Below are positions 12,201 to 24,322 of a DNA stretch of 64,000 nt, piece by piece (the stretch's first letter is position 1; every line of letters starts with the position of its first letter). The notes below the pieces were generated by a model. It was not told where the DNA came from. It saw only the letters and a list, made by a program, of their open reading frames with translations, and did no database searches. Both the position numbers and the translations under genes were made by a program. The DNA comes from Andrena cerasifolii (lineage: Eukaryota > Arthropoda > Insecta > Hymenoptera > Andrenidae): positions 4,650,001 to 4,714,000 of the forward strand of contig NC_135124.1 in NCBI RefSeq assembly GCF_050908995.1, in the 5' to 3' direction.

Positions 12201-12304
12201 TTGGCACCCCTGATTAAAAAGACAAATATTAAGAAGTACGAGGTTAGAGAGTACTTTTTTACAATTTCTTATCCTTCTTTCACTACAACACTGCAAATTC
12301 TAGT
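9271..12304. other. GC-rich island, no recognised gene
   Basis: CpG-rich DNA from about 9600 to 11450 with many overlapping open frames on both strands (for example 9583-10047 minus, 10199-10609 plus), all Arg/Ser/Pro-rich and without recognisable domains. Such composition is common around insect promoters and enhancers, but I see no exon I can defend. Confidence 0.45.
9913..9926 (+). repeat. Poly-G tract with G-quadruplex potential
   Basis: Fourteen consecutive G, followed within 25 bases by further GGG/GGGG runs. Slippage-prone, so the length may be inexact in an assembly. Confidence 0.8.
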
Positions 12305-12312
12305 AGTTGAAC

Positions 12313-12534
12313 CAGTGTTGGGCAAAATGTAATCTAGTTACAAATTACGATTAAACCGTAATTGTGTAATTAATTACACATTATTTTCTGTAATCGTTCA
12401 TTTAGATAGTTGACAAAACCAAGTGGTCAACTACCTAAATGAACGATTACAGAAAATAATGTGTAATTAATTACACAATTACAGTTTAATCGTAATTTGC
12501 AATTTGTAATTAGATTACATTTTGCCCAACTCTG
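12313..12534. mobile_element. hAT-type palindromic MITE
   Basis: Ends CAGTGTTGGGCAAAATGTAA and its near-mirror ending GCCCAACTCTG; almost the whole 222 bp folds on itself, with arms meeting around 12405-12425. It is flanked by a perfect 8 bp duplication AGTTGAAC (12305-12312 and 12535-12542). The 8 bp duplication and CAG-starting termini are hAT hallmarks; TTGGGCAAAATGTAATC-type ends are widespread in animal hAT MITEs. No coding sequence. Confidence 0.92.
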
Positions 12535-12952
12535 AGTTGAACTATACATTTTACATCTGCCAACATCGCAAAAAGTCTTAAAGGTAGTGGTGAGATAAAC
12601 TGCTGAGTTTTAAGCGTTTTCTTAACGTTTTGATAGGGAGTAAGTACATTTTGTGGCTTTATAATTAAGTAATGGCCTGAAATACAGATTTACTAAGTGT
12701 TTTAGGTATTTAATAGTGAATGAAATAGTCTGTTTAAACGTCGTTTTTAAGTATCTTTGTTTTTCACTGAATATTTTTAAAACAAAAGACTCAATAGGTA
12801 CTCAAGATATTTTATTTTAATGAAAAATTCCATAACCATGGGTAATAACTGAAAATTAAGATCGTATAAAAACTTTATAAAAAAATATAGATATTCCAAC
12901 TGGGATTTCCGCTTAGGGTGCCAACCATTGTACAGCTTACCCTACTAGTAAC

Positions 12953-13030
12953 CAGAGATGGGGAAAAATTATTTGAAATAAAAATTTGTGTACGAATCTT
13001 TTATTTCAAATAATTTTTTGCCCATCTCTG
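12953..13030. mobile_element. Very short hAT-type MITE (78 bp)
   Basis: CAGAGATGGGGAAAAATTAT is mirrored by the right end AATTTTTTGCCCATCTCTG; the arms run about 31 bp each with a short loop. The perfect 8 bp duplication CTAGTAAC at 12945-12952 and 13031-13038 confirms insertion. The element is little more than two inverted repeats. Confidence 0.9.
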
Positions 13031-13038
13031 CTAGTAAC

Positions 13039-16000
13039 TGTAAACAACCCCCGCAAGCGCAGATCCATTACCATAATTAAAACAACACAGCTACAGGGAA
13101 CTGTTAAAAGGGTAAGGACAATTTGCTCTCTGCTCCCTGTAATCTTATAATGTTCGAGAATTCTTTCTTGTTTCGCTATGAATGCCAGCACGAAGTGCAC
13201 TGTGCGCGTTAAGCATACAAGTCAAGCGGTATCGAACCTGGTGAGAAATATGCGCCCAGTTTCCCCCGAAATTTCCCCAATCTCCATCGAACAGCTAGAC
13301 AAGCAACCGCGTTGAAAGCGCAAAAGGGAGAAACGAGAGAGAGAGAGAGGGAGAAAAAAAACGAGTTCCTTCGTGGGCAGAGTCGTTCTAAAAGGAGTCG
13401 CGATGAAAAGCCCGGCGATGGCGTAGTTACACGTCGAACACACGTAATTATCGTAGACCGCGAACAGCGTCGGCGGCGGAGTCGGCTCGATCAGGCCTCG
13501 ACGAGCTACTGATTAGCCTCAAGTGGCGCGGTTACGCGACACGCGAGGTCACAAGGTGCGCGCTTATGGAAAAGGTGGTGAGTAGCAAAGTCGAAGGCGC
13601 CTGGTTGAGACAAGCGCGGAGAGAAACACGCCCCACGGCGGGCGACTCAACTGGGTTCGATAATCGAGAGAAGCAGTAACAGCAGACGGGGCGGGGGAGG
13701 TGGTAGGGGGGGTGGGTATCAGGCGAAGGAGGAGCGGGAGGGGGTGGGGGGTGGTTGGGAGCGCGAGAAAGATAAAAAGAAACAGAACAGCGGTAGAAGG
13801 AGAAGGAAAAGAAGAAGGAATCAGTCAGCCAGCCAACCCACCAGTCAACCAGCCAGTCCGTCAGTCAAGCCGTCGCGGCTTGTTCTCCATCACTCGTTCG
13901 CTCACTTACTCGCTCGCTACTCGGTGTGTTAATTAGTTAAGGTTGTTGGTCGGGGACTAAATTACACCTCCGGAGCTACTCAAAGGAAGCAATTACTGGT
14001 GGCGCAACCCGGAGGGGGACTCGTGAATCTCGCGAGGCAAAGAGCGACAGAGAGGGAGAGAGAGATTGGAGGAGGGGGAGGGGTGGGGTAGGGGGGGGGG
14101 AGAGGAGGCAAGCGAGAAAGCAAGAGAGAAGTCAGCAGCAAGTAAGCAAGCCAGCCAACCAGTCAGCCAGCTTGGCCTAGGCTCCTAGTAGAACTCGCGG
14201 AACTGCCGATGCGGGAACGGCACCCAGCTGCTTCTGTTACCGTTGTTAACGTCGCGCGTGGTTTTCCTGTCGAACCGTCTCAATGCGCCGAGAGTACACG
14301 TGACTCGCTCCATGCCCACTTTTATGTTCAACGACCTGCCACCCCTTCCTTCTTCTGGTCCCTCCTAACCCAGCCTCCCGCCATTGGTGCACATTCTCGT
14401 TCGAGTACCTCGACCGATACCGACCAAACCCCGCTGGCTCTCACCCTCCCGCCGCGACTCCCCCGCCACCCCCCCCCCTTCCACCCTCGTGCGCCACCTT
14501 TCTTTTCCTACGCTATTCCACCCCAGTGTGCGCTCGTTACACCATATCGCTGGTCGGGAGGCGGAGGATGGCATTGATTTTCAAAGTGGAAACGCTGTCA
14601 ACGGTAGTTTGCCAAAATACCGGGTTTCTGCCCCCACCCGGAGAAGCGCAGCTCCTACGCAAGCTTCGCATTTTTCCACTTATTTGTCCAATTCTGTCCC
14701 GCCCTGCCCCTCTCGTTCCTCTTTCCTTTCGTCGATCAAACTGATCAAAGGTGAGACGGGACAGATAAACTGAAGCACGTCGCGGCGCGACTAGAGTTTA
14801 CTTTCTCAAGACCGGACTGGGTCCGCGATCGAGTTCAACGGGGAGGAACATCGAGCTGAGTAACCGTCGCAGTTAACGCGTCTGCTAGCCCCACCAAGCG
14901 TGCTGCGATCGACTTCGCCGCAAGTGAAGCTTCCTCTCCTCCTACTATTCATTATCCTATTAAATCTGGGCCAGAAGCTGTGCAATGTGGATTAGAAGGA
15001 CTTGTTTAAAATTCACCAGGTCCTCGTCTATACGTAGCTCTTTCTGCTTCTTTTCCGCACGGCGGATAACACGCAGCCGGCACCACGATGGGGAGATAGA
15101 AAGAGCCGGCCTGCGCGGCAAAGAGATGAGAAATTTCCGGAGATTTATTATAGGGAGCAGAGCGGATTGAAGCCACGCGAGGTGATGCCCAATCAGCCTC
15201 CTCGCTGCTCTATAACGATCGAGGGTGCACACTCACCCATACAAGCCCACGCGAGCGGACAATAAAAGTCTTACAACGCCGGCGTATCGTGATTCCTTGC
15301 CGTACCAGCGAACCCTTGCTAGACTATCTCTCAGGCTTCGGCTGCCTACTTTTCTGCTTGTCGCGATCCATCCTTAATTCATAATTGCACGGTCTACCGG
15401 CGGCTCGTCGTTGATTGAAAATTACAGCTGTCTCCTCAATCTTACTCCTTCGTTTCGTCTCTGCATGGTCCTTATCAATCACGGATCGTCGTCAAGAACT
15501 CCTCACTGGAGGAAGGAAAGGGCACCGAGCGAATAAAATGGTATCATTAAATGAAACTTCCACTGCGTCCTTTCCAGTCTAAACGTAACGTCACAATTCC
15601 CAGAATCCCCGGCCGAGGCTCGAGGTCTTCTCATCCTACTGCTAGGACATACCTACTACCACATAGCGTGTCCCCTTTCAGCTGGTCCCCACCATTTTGT
15701 ACAGTGCTTCGCCCTACGCATTTTTGTAGGACAGTCTGGCAACCTTAGCTTTCTCTCGAGCAAAAGCGGGTTGGTGCGGGAATCGCGCACTGCGAAGTTC
15801 ATCAAGCCTCTGTTAAAGCAGCATAATCTCCCTAAGCTAACCCATACTTGCGAATCGTCGATAAATAATTTCAGCTTCTTTTCTTAATCGTGAACAGTGA
15901 GTACCCCCGAAAATAAGCATAATGTGGGATTGTAACTCTAGATAAATTGGAGAAGAGAAAAACAAGTACTTCGCAAAACAGCTATGCACATATCAATCAT

Positions 16001-17435
16001 CACTTAATTCACAAGTTGCGTTTTAGCTTTCAACCTGTACCTTTGGTACAAGTCCGCCGCAGTTGATATTTATAAGAAAGGTCCACATCAATCAAAGTTT
16101 TCTTGCTTAACTAGCTTTACCAGAGCTATGCTTTATTAAGCTGTGGTGAAGACAGTGTAGTTGCTAGCGCACACCACATGCATAGAGTATCATAAAGATG
16201 CGAGTACCAAGACCTATGACGTTGAAGGTGGAAGTCGATGAAATTCAATCGATTTGGACATATGGAATTGAAGTGTCAAAACTAGAAAGAGAAATATATA
16301 TCAGGATCCCCTTGCTGCAAATAGCTGTGGAGAATATAGTTTTCAAGCGAGGAACAAGCTTACACGACTGTTTTCTACGCGGAGAGGTCTTCTGTGAGTT
16401 GTCACAGGATTCTAGACAGGATGGTAATTAGCTGTGGAGAAGAGACACGTGTTACGAGTCCGCTTGGTTCTATCGCTTTGCGCTGTCGAGTGGAACAACG
16501 CGAAGCCGACAGGTCCGATTGACAATGACGAACAGCGTCTGATAAGGTAGTCGCAGAGGAGTGACTTCACTTCGACGCGCGCTTATTCTCCGTTTATTCT
16601 GCGAAAGAACGAGAACGCTCTGTGAAAGGTTGATCAGCTAGTCCAAGAGCATCTCGAGGTACTGCTGAATACCCAACTGAAAACGAGGTGGCAGACTGAA
16701 TCGCAATGTACGATTATCAGATAACACTCGGTGGATACAATTCGCGCTTGCGCTCATAGTTTTTAACTTGTCACGAGGAACAGCAAGGAATCTACGGACG
16801 AATTGAAGCGTCAAGCGTTTCAGAGAGGCCAAGACAGGGAGCGGGAATTTTCTTGACGCTGACGGAGGAGAAGACGGGCCCCACCCCGGCCTGTTCGCAG
16901 CAATCGTCGTTTGGAAAAAAAAGGGCTGGCTCCGGGGCTGAGAACAATGAAACGGCTTGATTTGTTCTAGCGCCTCGCCGCGCGACGCTCCGGATTATGC
17001 CCGGAAGTCCTCTCTTTATCTACCGGTGTTCCCCGTGTCTGATTCTCCGACGAACACAAGCTGATGCCGCGGCTGGGAAGCGGTGTGCGGACACAGGCAG
17101 CCCGGCTTGTGTAAGGAGGAGGACACGCGCATCTAGCTGGCGTGGTTATCATGCAGCCTGGAGCGATCGGGACACACCGAACCTATGGAGCCTCACGCAC
17201 GTCAGCAGCAACCAGCCAGCAACTGGCATCACTAAAGGCGGCAGGCGTACCAACCGCGCTGGCACCAGCATCAGCAACAACCTCCGTCGTCACTGTCCGC
17301 CTCGTCACCGTCATGGGCCGATGCATTGTGCACGGAGGATGTGTCTGATGCTCCGGCTTGCGCCTATTTCTCTCTTACTCTGTCACTCTTGCGCGCACGC
17401 GCGCATGGACACCCACCCACACGCACACACACGCT
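13039..17435. other. Unassigned interval with G-rich and CAGC/CAGT-rich tracts
   Basis: From 13680 to 14175 the plus strand is strongly purine-rich with G runs (ten G at 14091-14100) and irregular CAGC/CAGT/CAAC repeats (about 13830-13875 and 14130-14172). Open frames over it are low-complexity. The rest (14.2-17.4 kb) holds no structure I can name apart from the open frame leading to the candidate exon described next. Confidence 0.45.
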
Positions 17436-17506
17436 CTCTTCCTCTGCCCCCTTCTTTCCCCTGCATTCTCACCACTCTCACTCTCTCCCGTTGTCTTTCT
17501 TGCCAG

Positions 17507-17654
17507 GGTACCGGGGAAACCTTGAATGACAGCGGCGCAAACACTGCCCCGGGGAATATTAAAAACGTTCCGCGGAACACTGTCGGCCTGGGAGAGAAGT
17601 ATGAAGCAGAAGGGATGCTGGCATTCGCGTCACCACGGCTGGCTGCCGTAACAC
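17507..17654 (+). CDS. Candidate single exon of an unidentified gene
   Basis: A pyrimidine-rich tract (about 17436-17500) ends in TTGCCAG, a good splice acceptor, and 148 bases later comes C|GTAAGC, a good donor. Only one of the three frames is open across the interval. It reads GTGETLNDSGANTAPGNIKN and continues as a less biased peptide (with GLGEKYEAEGMLAF) than the surrounding low-complexity frames. The frame is part of a longer open frame from an ATG at 16997; a possible upstream donor (GTAAGG at 17111) would join in phase. I recognise no domain. Equally possible is a chance open frame in GC-rich DNA. No transcript evidence is available here. Confidence 0.22.
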
Positions 17655-18020
17655 GTAAGCATGACGAATAACAAGCCCTGCGGTTCTGTGTCATCGCCAT
17701 CGGTTCGCAACAAACTCGGCCGCGGACGTATAGTACGTGTAATACGCGCCGACGTCTACGCCGGCTCGCACTCGGGATTCTGATACGCGGACTACTGTGC
17801 CGGGCGGCAGCGGCAGGCTCCCCGGAGACCGATAAACGGGAGCTGGACTCCCAATGTGGACGACGCCGACTCTGTCACAACACGTGTTTTGACGGCTTCG
17901 ACCAAGAGCCGATCGGTCGATAGACGGTGACAGGGAAAATACTGGCTACGAATACTGAGACTGGCGTGGCTCTGCGATGGATTTCGATGCCCGATGTGGG
18001 AACGCTGCAGTGACCTTTAT

Positions 18021-18427
18021 CCCTTAGTATCGTAGCGTAACACCAGTGTTACAAGAATTGAAAGAATTGCGCGCGCAATTTGGGAGCTTTTTCACGAACT
18101 TTAAAGCGTTGCTTTGCTATTACCATACGTAGCAAGTGTTACACTAGTGACATCAAATTTATTCAAAAAGGAAAACCGAAATAATTGAGAGAAAAAATTA
18201 GCATTCACCTGGTACTCCCAGTGGCCCTGGACGCTGAATCGTAATCAACAATACGAGACAGTGTATCACAGTAGAATTTCTACGAATGTGTTTCTGACCT
18301 GAGGACACTTGTTACATATGGTAATAGCAAAGTAACGCTTTGAAGTTCATGAAAAAGCTCCCAAATGGCGCGCACAATTTATTCTTTCTGTTCGCGTAAC
18401 ACCGGTGTTCCGCTATGATACTAAGGG
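18021..18427. mobile_element. MITE with ~120 bp inverted arms, TTAT-flanked
   Basis: CCCTTAGTATCGTAGCGTAA at 18021 is mirrored at the right end (CTATGATACTAAGGG, to 18427). The arms extend to about 18140 and 18304 with scattered mismatches, including a shared block around TTTGGGAGCTTTTTC. TTAT occurs directly on both sides (18017-18020, 18428-18431), a plausible 4 bp duplication. About 407 bp, noncoding. Superfamily not assigned. Confidence 0.82.
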
Positions 18428-18598
18428 TTATCTTTGAAACGTTGGTAACGATTATCTCAGATTTTTCTTCCGTATCTATGTAAAGCGACTGCGTAGGGTG
18501 CACAGGGTGGGCTACCACAGGACAAATGATCAGAGTATTCTCGTTACAGTTTAGTGTTTGGCAGCAGAATATTGTAGAATAGCTTGGATCATCTCAAC

Positions 18599-19402
18599 CA
18601 GGGCGCGGGCAGGGCAACTACCCAGAGCGGCAAAGAGTGACCTAAGTAGCCCCTTTCTGGGTCCCACGATTTTGGAACTGAATTTTGTGCCAAATGATAG
18701 CTTATGACGAGACATCAATCACGACAAATTTTCAAGTTAACGCTTCGATGTATAAACTTTTATGTCATTTCGATAGTTTAAACAATTATTTCCAGGGGTT
18801 TTGCTGACTGCTAATAACGAATTTGAACTTAGATTTTCAAAATTCACGAGAAAAAAATCAAGAAATATAAATGTCTGTGTAGTAGGTGCGTTTTTAATAT
18901 ATCGTCCGCAATGTTGAATTGGCCATTTGATTTTTTTTTCTCGTGAATTTTGAAAATCTGAGTTCAAATTCGTTATTAGCAGTCAGCAAAACCCCTGGAA
19001 ATAATTGTTTAAATTATCGGAATGACATAAAAGTCGGCTGACGCGTTAATGAATTTTCACTTCTTCCACCTCTCATATCTCAGAAACTAATTGTCACCTC
19101 AACTTGAAAATTTATCGGGATTGATGTCTGTCTCATCATAAGCTATCATTTGGCACAAAATTCAGTTCCAAAATCGTGGGACCAAAAAGGGGCTAAAAAG
19201 GGCCTCATTTTGGGGTCACTCTTTGGGGTCAGCAAAATCGGTAGAAAAAGAAAATCAAAACCAATAAAAAAGTAAAACTTTTTGAAAACGCGGTAAAAAT
19301 GTAGACAATATATGTTTGAATTTAGTATCAAACTTCATAATTAAATATAAAGGGCGGCAAAAGTCATTCTTCAGAGCGGCGGAAGAGCTAGATCGGGCCC
19401 TG
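18599..19402. mobile_element. hAT-type non-autonomous element with internal fold-back
   Basis: The element begins CAGGGCGCGGG and ends CGGGCCCTG, between perfect 8 bp duplications ATCTCAAC at 18591-18598 and 19403-19410. Inside, long arms (about 18632-18860 and 18920-19224) are near-perfect reverse complements, with ends GAGTGACC / GGTCACTC and the shared block CCACGATTTTGGAACTGAAT. Eight-base duplications and CAG ends fit hAT. There is no transposase coding; minus-strand open frames inside are short and unsupported. Confidence 0.85.
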
Positions 19403-19472
19403 ATCTCAACTAGAACATTAACAGTTTAAGTGGCGTTCGTACTGTGCACGGCTTTGGCATGCGTTCATAATG

Positions 19473-19567
19473 ATATTTTCTGGAAAGCATCGAAAAGTAT
19501 AGTCCGAGAGTCTCCGCCTGTTTACTTTGAAAACAAACGAAGCTCAGAGTTAGCTTTGTATTTTCTA
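19473..19567. repeat. Dispersed repeat copy 1
   Basis: ATATTTTCTGGAAAGCATCG followed by a block ending in TTTGAAAACAAACGAAGCTC resembles 22106-22196 and, for the central part, 29409-29465. Origin unknown; no terminal structure seen. Confidence 0.5.
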
Positions 19568-22105
19568 CTTCCTCCCAGCGATTTGAAGATGATGTAGGGT
19601 ATAATTGGTCCCCGGAATTGGAAAGCGATTACAATTATGTATAATTAAAAACAGCCGGAATAAGTTCGTACTTTGACTGATTTCCCCCGAAATACCTGCA
19701 AAAATTCAAATTTGGATAAAAATTTCTCGACAGAAACGTTCACCCGGAAAGAGCTGATCGACTTGAAATTTTGAAATTGCCTTTCCCCGAGCTTTGGGCA
19801 TTCAAAGTATTAAGTACTGGTTGATCAATAATATTTGAATTATTAGTTACGAATTATTATTTATTTTAATTGTCACTGAATTTTATGTGGCTTCGTAATT
19901 ACATTTCCATTCGATTTAAATGCTTGCAATTATCAAGCACCGTTACCATTTGACTCTGCTCAATATTATACAGTGCGCGGATGTTGAGAGATTTCAGGGG
20001 CGACGTGCTCCTTCGGTCCGAAGTGCTATTCACCGACTATGCGCCATGCAAAAACCAACTGGGAATTACGTGCGATTAATTAGCGCAGTTTGACGGATGC
20101 CTGTTCCTAACGCATTCACGTCGAACCTAGTCACACATTCCCAACGCGTGTCCCTACACATCAATGAAACCTGCAGCTCTCAGCCCTCCGCAGGCAGAGG
20201 GAGAGGCACGGCCTGTTGGCATTCTAATATTCGCCCAAAAATTTTGATACATCTACCCCTGCTGTTTCAAAGGGCTGTTTCGCCGACCTACCCCCGACCG
20301 TGCTTCCGAACGACCGTTACGCACCGTTGCCGATCCTGTGGAATTCTGGCATGTCCTTGAGAGCCGATCGGGCCAAATCGAATGCTGAATTCTCGGTCGG
20401 AGGTGCGCTTACGCGTCCGTGTGCGAGGGGCGCGGCGCGAGCGAGGAAAGGAAGGGAAGAAGGGGGCGAGAGAGAGCCCCCCGGGTTGGGAGGGGGTTGG
20501 AGGAACGAGAGTGGGAAAGAGGAGGAAGGAGCGAAACGTAGGCAAAGCAGCCGTAATAATGGACAAGAAAACGAGACGTGGACGAGTCGAGGCGAGCCAA
20601 GGCAAGAGCAACAGGAATGAGTCGAGTTGGGACGAGCGGCGAGAGGCGACCGAGGAGGCGAGGGGGAGCGCGAGAGAGCTAGCGAGCCAGCGAGCGCGCG
20701 CGCGAGAGAGAGAAGGAAGGAGAACCCACCCGGAGGAACAGCAACGACGAAGAGCAGCAACGCAAACCCGGCCGGTCGAGTGAGAGCGAAGCCGTTGCGG
20801 AGGCGACGTGGCTCGGTCGTGTTTTATTTACTTAAGACCAGTAGCGAGCTCAGCGCAGGTAGAATTCCACAGCTGGAATCTTAATAAGGGTGGTCAGGGG
20901 TTCTCCCCCGCGTCCTTCTTTCGCCTCTCTACTCCGCGGAGGTTCCTGTGTCCTTACGCTCCCTTCTTTTCCAGGCTCGTATCACCGTGGACTACCGTCG
21001 TCCTTCCACCTACCTTCCTCGTTCCTTTTTCCCTTTCTCCCGGCGAACACGTCCAACCAGATGAAGATTATCAAGCGGAAGTTTTGCCTCGTATATAACC
21101 AAATGTCCGCAGCTGCCGCGCGCCTCCCTGCGCGCCCGTCGCTTTATTTTTGGCTCACCCCGACCACCACCCACCGGATTACGAAAACATCTTACGGTCG
21201 ATATTCGCGCCACTATCGCCAGCAGCGTCAGAATGCGCGCGGGGATCATTCTCAGCCGAGCCTCTCCGCCGGCGACGTCGCGGCCCCGGCAAGGCCCCCG
21301 GAGTCTAGCAGTAATTATCCGCCGCCGGTAGGTGTCGAGAGGACGCGCTCGGCGATGGCGGAGAGCAGCGAGCGGATAGCGGCGCGTGAAATTTCCACGG
21401 GCATCGACGTTTTATACTTATCTCGGTAAACTAGCCGGGCCAAGCTGGCGGCGGAACAGCGCGCTGCAAACCGGCCTGGGGAAATTGAGACGAATGACGG
21501 GGAGGGAGAGAGGGGAATGCGGAGAGAGAGAGAGAGTATCGCCCGTGGGTGCCGGCAAAATTATTGTGTCCGCCTAACTAATCCATACCGCAACGTATGC
21601 AACCCTCAACCCCTGCGTGCATGGAGTGCGTGCTACAGTCAAGTGCGCCACTGCGCGGGCTCATGTACCGGGTGACTTTAAAGGATCGTTAAAACAACGC
21701 GCACAAGGGGGATCATCGAAATTTTTCGAGCGCCTGGCTGCGTTGCGGGGAACGCGACGGACGATGATGCTTGTCATCCGAATACGAGTCCACATTATTT
21801 GCGACACGACCGGTTCAATTTGCCACTGCAGATCGGCGAAATTGTCGATGCGACATTGTGAAACGTGACGACGAACCGCACGCACCGCGTGTACAGATGC
21901 ATCTTTTTTTCTGTAATTTATGCTTGCGCGCTTCGCCGCTTGGAACCGCCCCGATTCGATCAGCGACGATGGGTTGACGAATTCTCGGGTTTCAGCAACG
22001 AGCAGAGATTTAGTTTGGTACTTCTAAATGCAATGTAGAATTTCATAAACCTTCCCAGAGCTAATTGCTTGCAAAGCAGTTTGTCTAGCAGGTTGTTCTC
22101 GCGTG

Positions 22106-22196
22106 AATATTTTCTGGAAAGCTTCGAAGGTATGAGAGTTCACTTTGGAAACAAAGCTGGCTCGGAATTTGCTTTTTATTCGCTGAGAATATTTTC
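22106..22196. repeat. Dispersed repeat copy 2
   Basis: AATATTTTCTGGAAAGCTTC and the downstream CTTTGGAAACAAAGCTGGCT match copy 1 at 19473 with small indels. No coding or inverted-repeat structure. Confidence 0.5.
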
Positions 22197-22535
22197 CAGT
22201 TATTCAATACTCTCGTGGAGATTTAATAGACAATGTAGAGGTTTAAAGTTTCATTAAGGTCAACATGTGTTGAAGGCGCGGGACAAGCTGGACAAAATTA
22301 TAACGTTGAAGTGTACACAGCCATTTTAACTCAACTATGACAATACTCAATCAGAGAGGTTAGGAAGCGTTTAACAAAAGGATACCATCCTCTGTCACAA
22401 AAACCATTGTGGCAGAGTACTATCTATATTATATTTATATTTAACTGTTGTCGTATGTCATCTTTCTACCAACAATGCAGAATTAAGTTCACACTTGCGC
22501 AATGTGTGGTAAAAGTGCCATCAGAGCGTGTGTAC

Positions 22536-22707
22536 ACTGCGTTCCACATTAGAACGTACTCGTTTCGCGCAGGGATACGCTGTTGATTGGTGGTATAAAC
22601 CGGCAGGGGAAGCGCTGCGACCAATCGCGTGCGTCAGATCCGTGGGAGCTGCGCAGATCGGTCACAAATCGGTAGGGGCGTTGGTACGTTCTTACATGGA
22701 ACGCAGT
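22536..22707. mobile_element. Short MITE, ACTGCGTTCCACAT termini
   Basis: ACTGCGTTCCACATTAGAAC at 22536 is mirrored by GTTCTTACATGGAACGCAGT ending at 22707. The interior (GCGCAGGGATACGCTG, AAACCGGCAGGGGAAGCGCT, GACCAATCGCGTG) recurs at 41121-41255, showing that it is a dispersed family. Length 172 bp, noncoding. Confidence 0.75.
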
Positions 22708-22738
22708 TTAGCGATTCTATTTCTAATTTTTTACTTCC

Positions 22739-23049
22739 TTTTACACCTTCGTGGTCACACGGGGGTATCGCACCCCAGGATATGTCTTCGCCAATATTTC
22801 TATCAATTTTTCGGCCTTAATAATAAAATTTAAAAATTCAGTGATTCTAATAAAAAAAAAATCACTTTCATCTATAACTATTTTCTCAAACACAAATTTC
22901 AGCATGTCAAAATTTACGGTTCTAAAGAAGGACTATGAGAGCACGATTGTAAGAGTAGATATTACTCGAAAGGTAAAAGCTTAAAAAATACGAAAATGGT
23001 AACTCAAAAATGACGCTGGGGTGTTTGTGATTTGTAAGAAGGTGTGACC
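22739..23049. mobile_element. Degenerate MITE
   Basis: TTTACACCTTCGTGGTCACA near 22739 is imperfectly mirrored by TGTGATTTGTAAGAAGGTGT ending near 23048, with an inner CACCCCAG / CTGGGGTG pair. The AT-rich interior has no coding value. The end match is imperfect, so confidence is limited. Confidence 0.4.
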
Positions 23050-24322
23050 AATATTTTTCGTAATCGCGTAAGTACTTAAGACTGTTATATTCGTATATAG
23101 TTGAAGAGCCAGTGAAAGTGTCAAGTCTTGTTACGTTTCTCGACTGTGTACTGCGCGCGCGTAATATGGGAGGGGGGGCGCTGTTTAGGAAGCTCATGCG
23201 CATACGCAGGCATGAGCAATGCGTGCAACGATGCGCACAAGCATGCGCGTACACCGCGACACGCACGTGCTAAATTACTGAGCTGCATCTCCTTCGAGAA
23301 AGCAGGAAACGCATGTCGCGCGGCTACGTACATATGTAATAATCGCCGCGCTTCTCCAACGCCGCCGGGTAACTCAGGCGGACCACATATTTGCAATTAT
23401 TTTGCAGTCATTGTGCGGTTAGGCTGTCGGTGGTATCAGCCACTCACGCGCCACTTTGCAATGGTTGCTCGAAGTCCGTATCGACGACGAAACAACACAC
23501 CACAAGCTTACAATTAAGGAAGCCCGATACCGGAGAAAAAATAATGAGAAATCTTTGAAAAGTGTTTTGATCTAATGTTCAAAGTGTAGTCCGCATTGTG
23601 TCAAAATTTCAAGTCGATTGACCGCACGGTTTTTGAAAAAATTGAAATCAAAGTCGCGCTCTTATGCACAGGCTGTTATTGGGGAAGCGTTACAATTTCT
23701 ATAAAATGTTACACAGAGTCCTTAAAATAGTGAGAAAGCCCTAAAAAATTTTGCAATGGAAAGTTTAAGTATTCCTATGAAATTCTAAAAAAAAAATTGG
23801 ACATGAACCGTATGGTTTATTAGATAATTGAATAAATAGACAGCAATGTGCTCGCATTTTTTTAACTGTTTGAAACGTGGCAACGCTGTACGCCGGGTAG
23901 TCATCTGTACAATGTATATTTGTATAAAGGATACAGTACAAATTTGTAAAAACACTACCAAGCTGTAAATATGTATTTAGTAATTTGTTGCGAACCAGTA
24001 CGAACGCGCAAAAGAACACCACAAGTGTGAGATGGAAAGGGAAAAAAAGATGAACGCAAAGCGACGTTGCCGCATTTCACTCGCATATTTTACGCTACTT
24101 TTAATGAAAATATTGTGTTTCTAGCTGCATTAAACATCCTTTTTGTTTAATTGAATTGCAAAACAAACAGTGTAGTAATTTTATTAGGATTAGTCATGTA
24201 AATAACATTTTTGTCTACATAATTTTTTTTTATCTAAGATTGGTATCACTGCAGAGCTCCTATGTATAAGCATAGGCTCACCCCTCTCGCCGCCAGCCCC
24301 GCAAGTGAGTTATCGAAGCTCC
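23050..24322. other. Unassigned interval
   Basis: No recognised gene. TTAAGGAAGCCCGATACCGG at 23514 looks like the start of a TTAA-type element, but I could not find a matching right end, so it is not called. Confidence 0.4.

Larger units (their letters stand above)
19411..22535. other. Interval with GC-rich island, no recognised gene
   Basis: AT-rich until about 20100, then a GC/GA-rich island (20300-21600) with many overlapping low-complexity frames, including a 179-codon plus-strand frame at 20890-21429. Pyrimidine tracts ending in CAG occur near 20982 and 21060 and could be splice acceptors, but no downstream protein is recognisable. Two members of a short dispersed motif lie in this interval (separate entries). 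Confidence 0.4.

Noticed and set aside
17142..17348. 68-codon frame with an Ala/Thr/Ser-rich peptide near the candidate exon
   Set aside because: No donor site of quality and the composition is explained by CAGC-rich DNA; kept out of the gene list.
20890..21429. 179-codon frame after possible splice acceptors near 20982 and 21060
   Set aside because: The acceptor-like tracts are plausible, but the peptide has no recognisable domain and no donor site closes an exon convincingly.
23514..23640. Start of another TTAA element (TTAAGGAAGCCCGATACCGG)
   Set aside because: No right-hand partner end could be found within reach.
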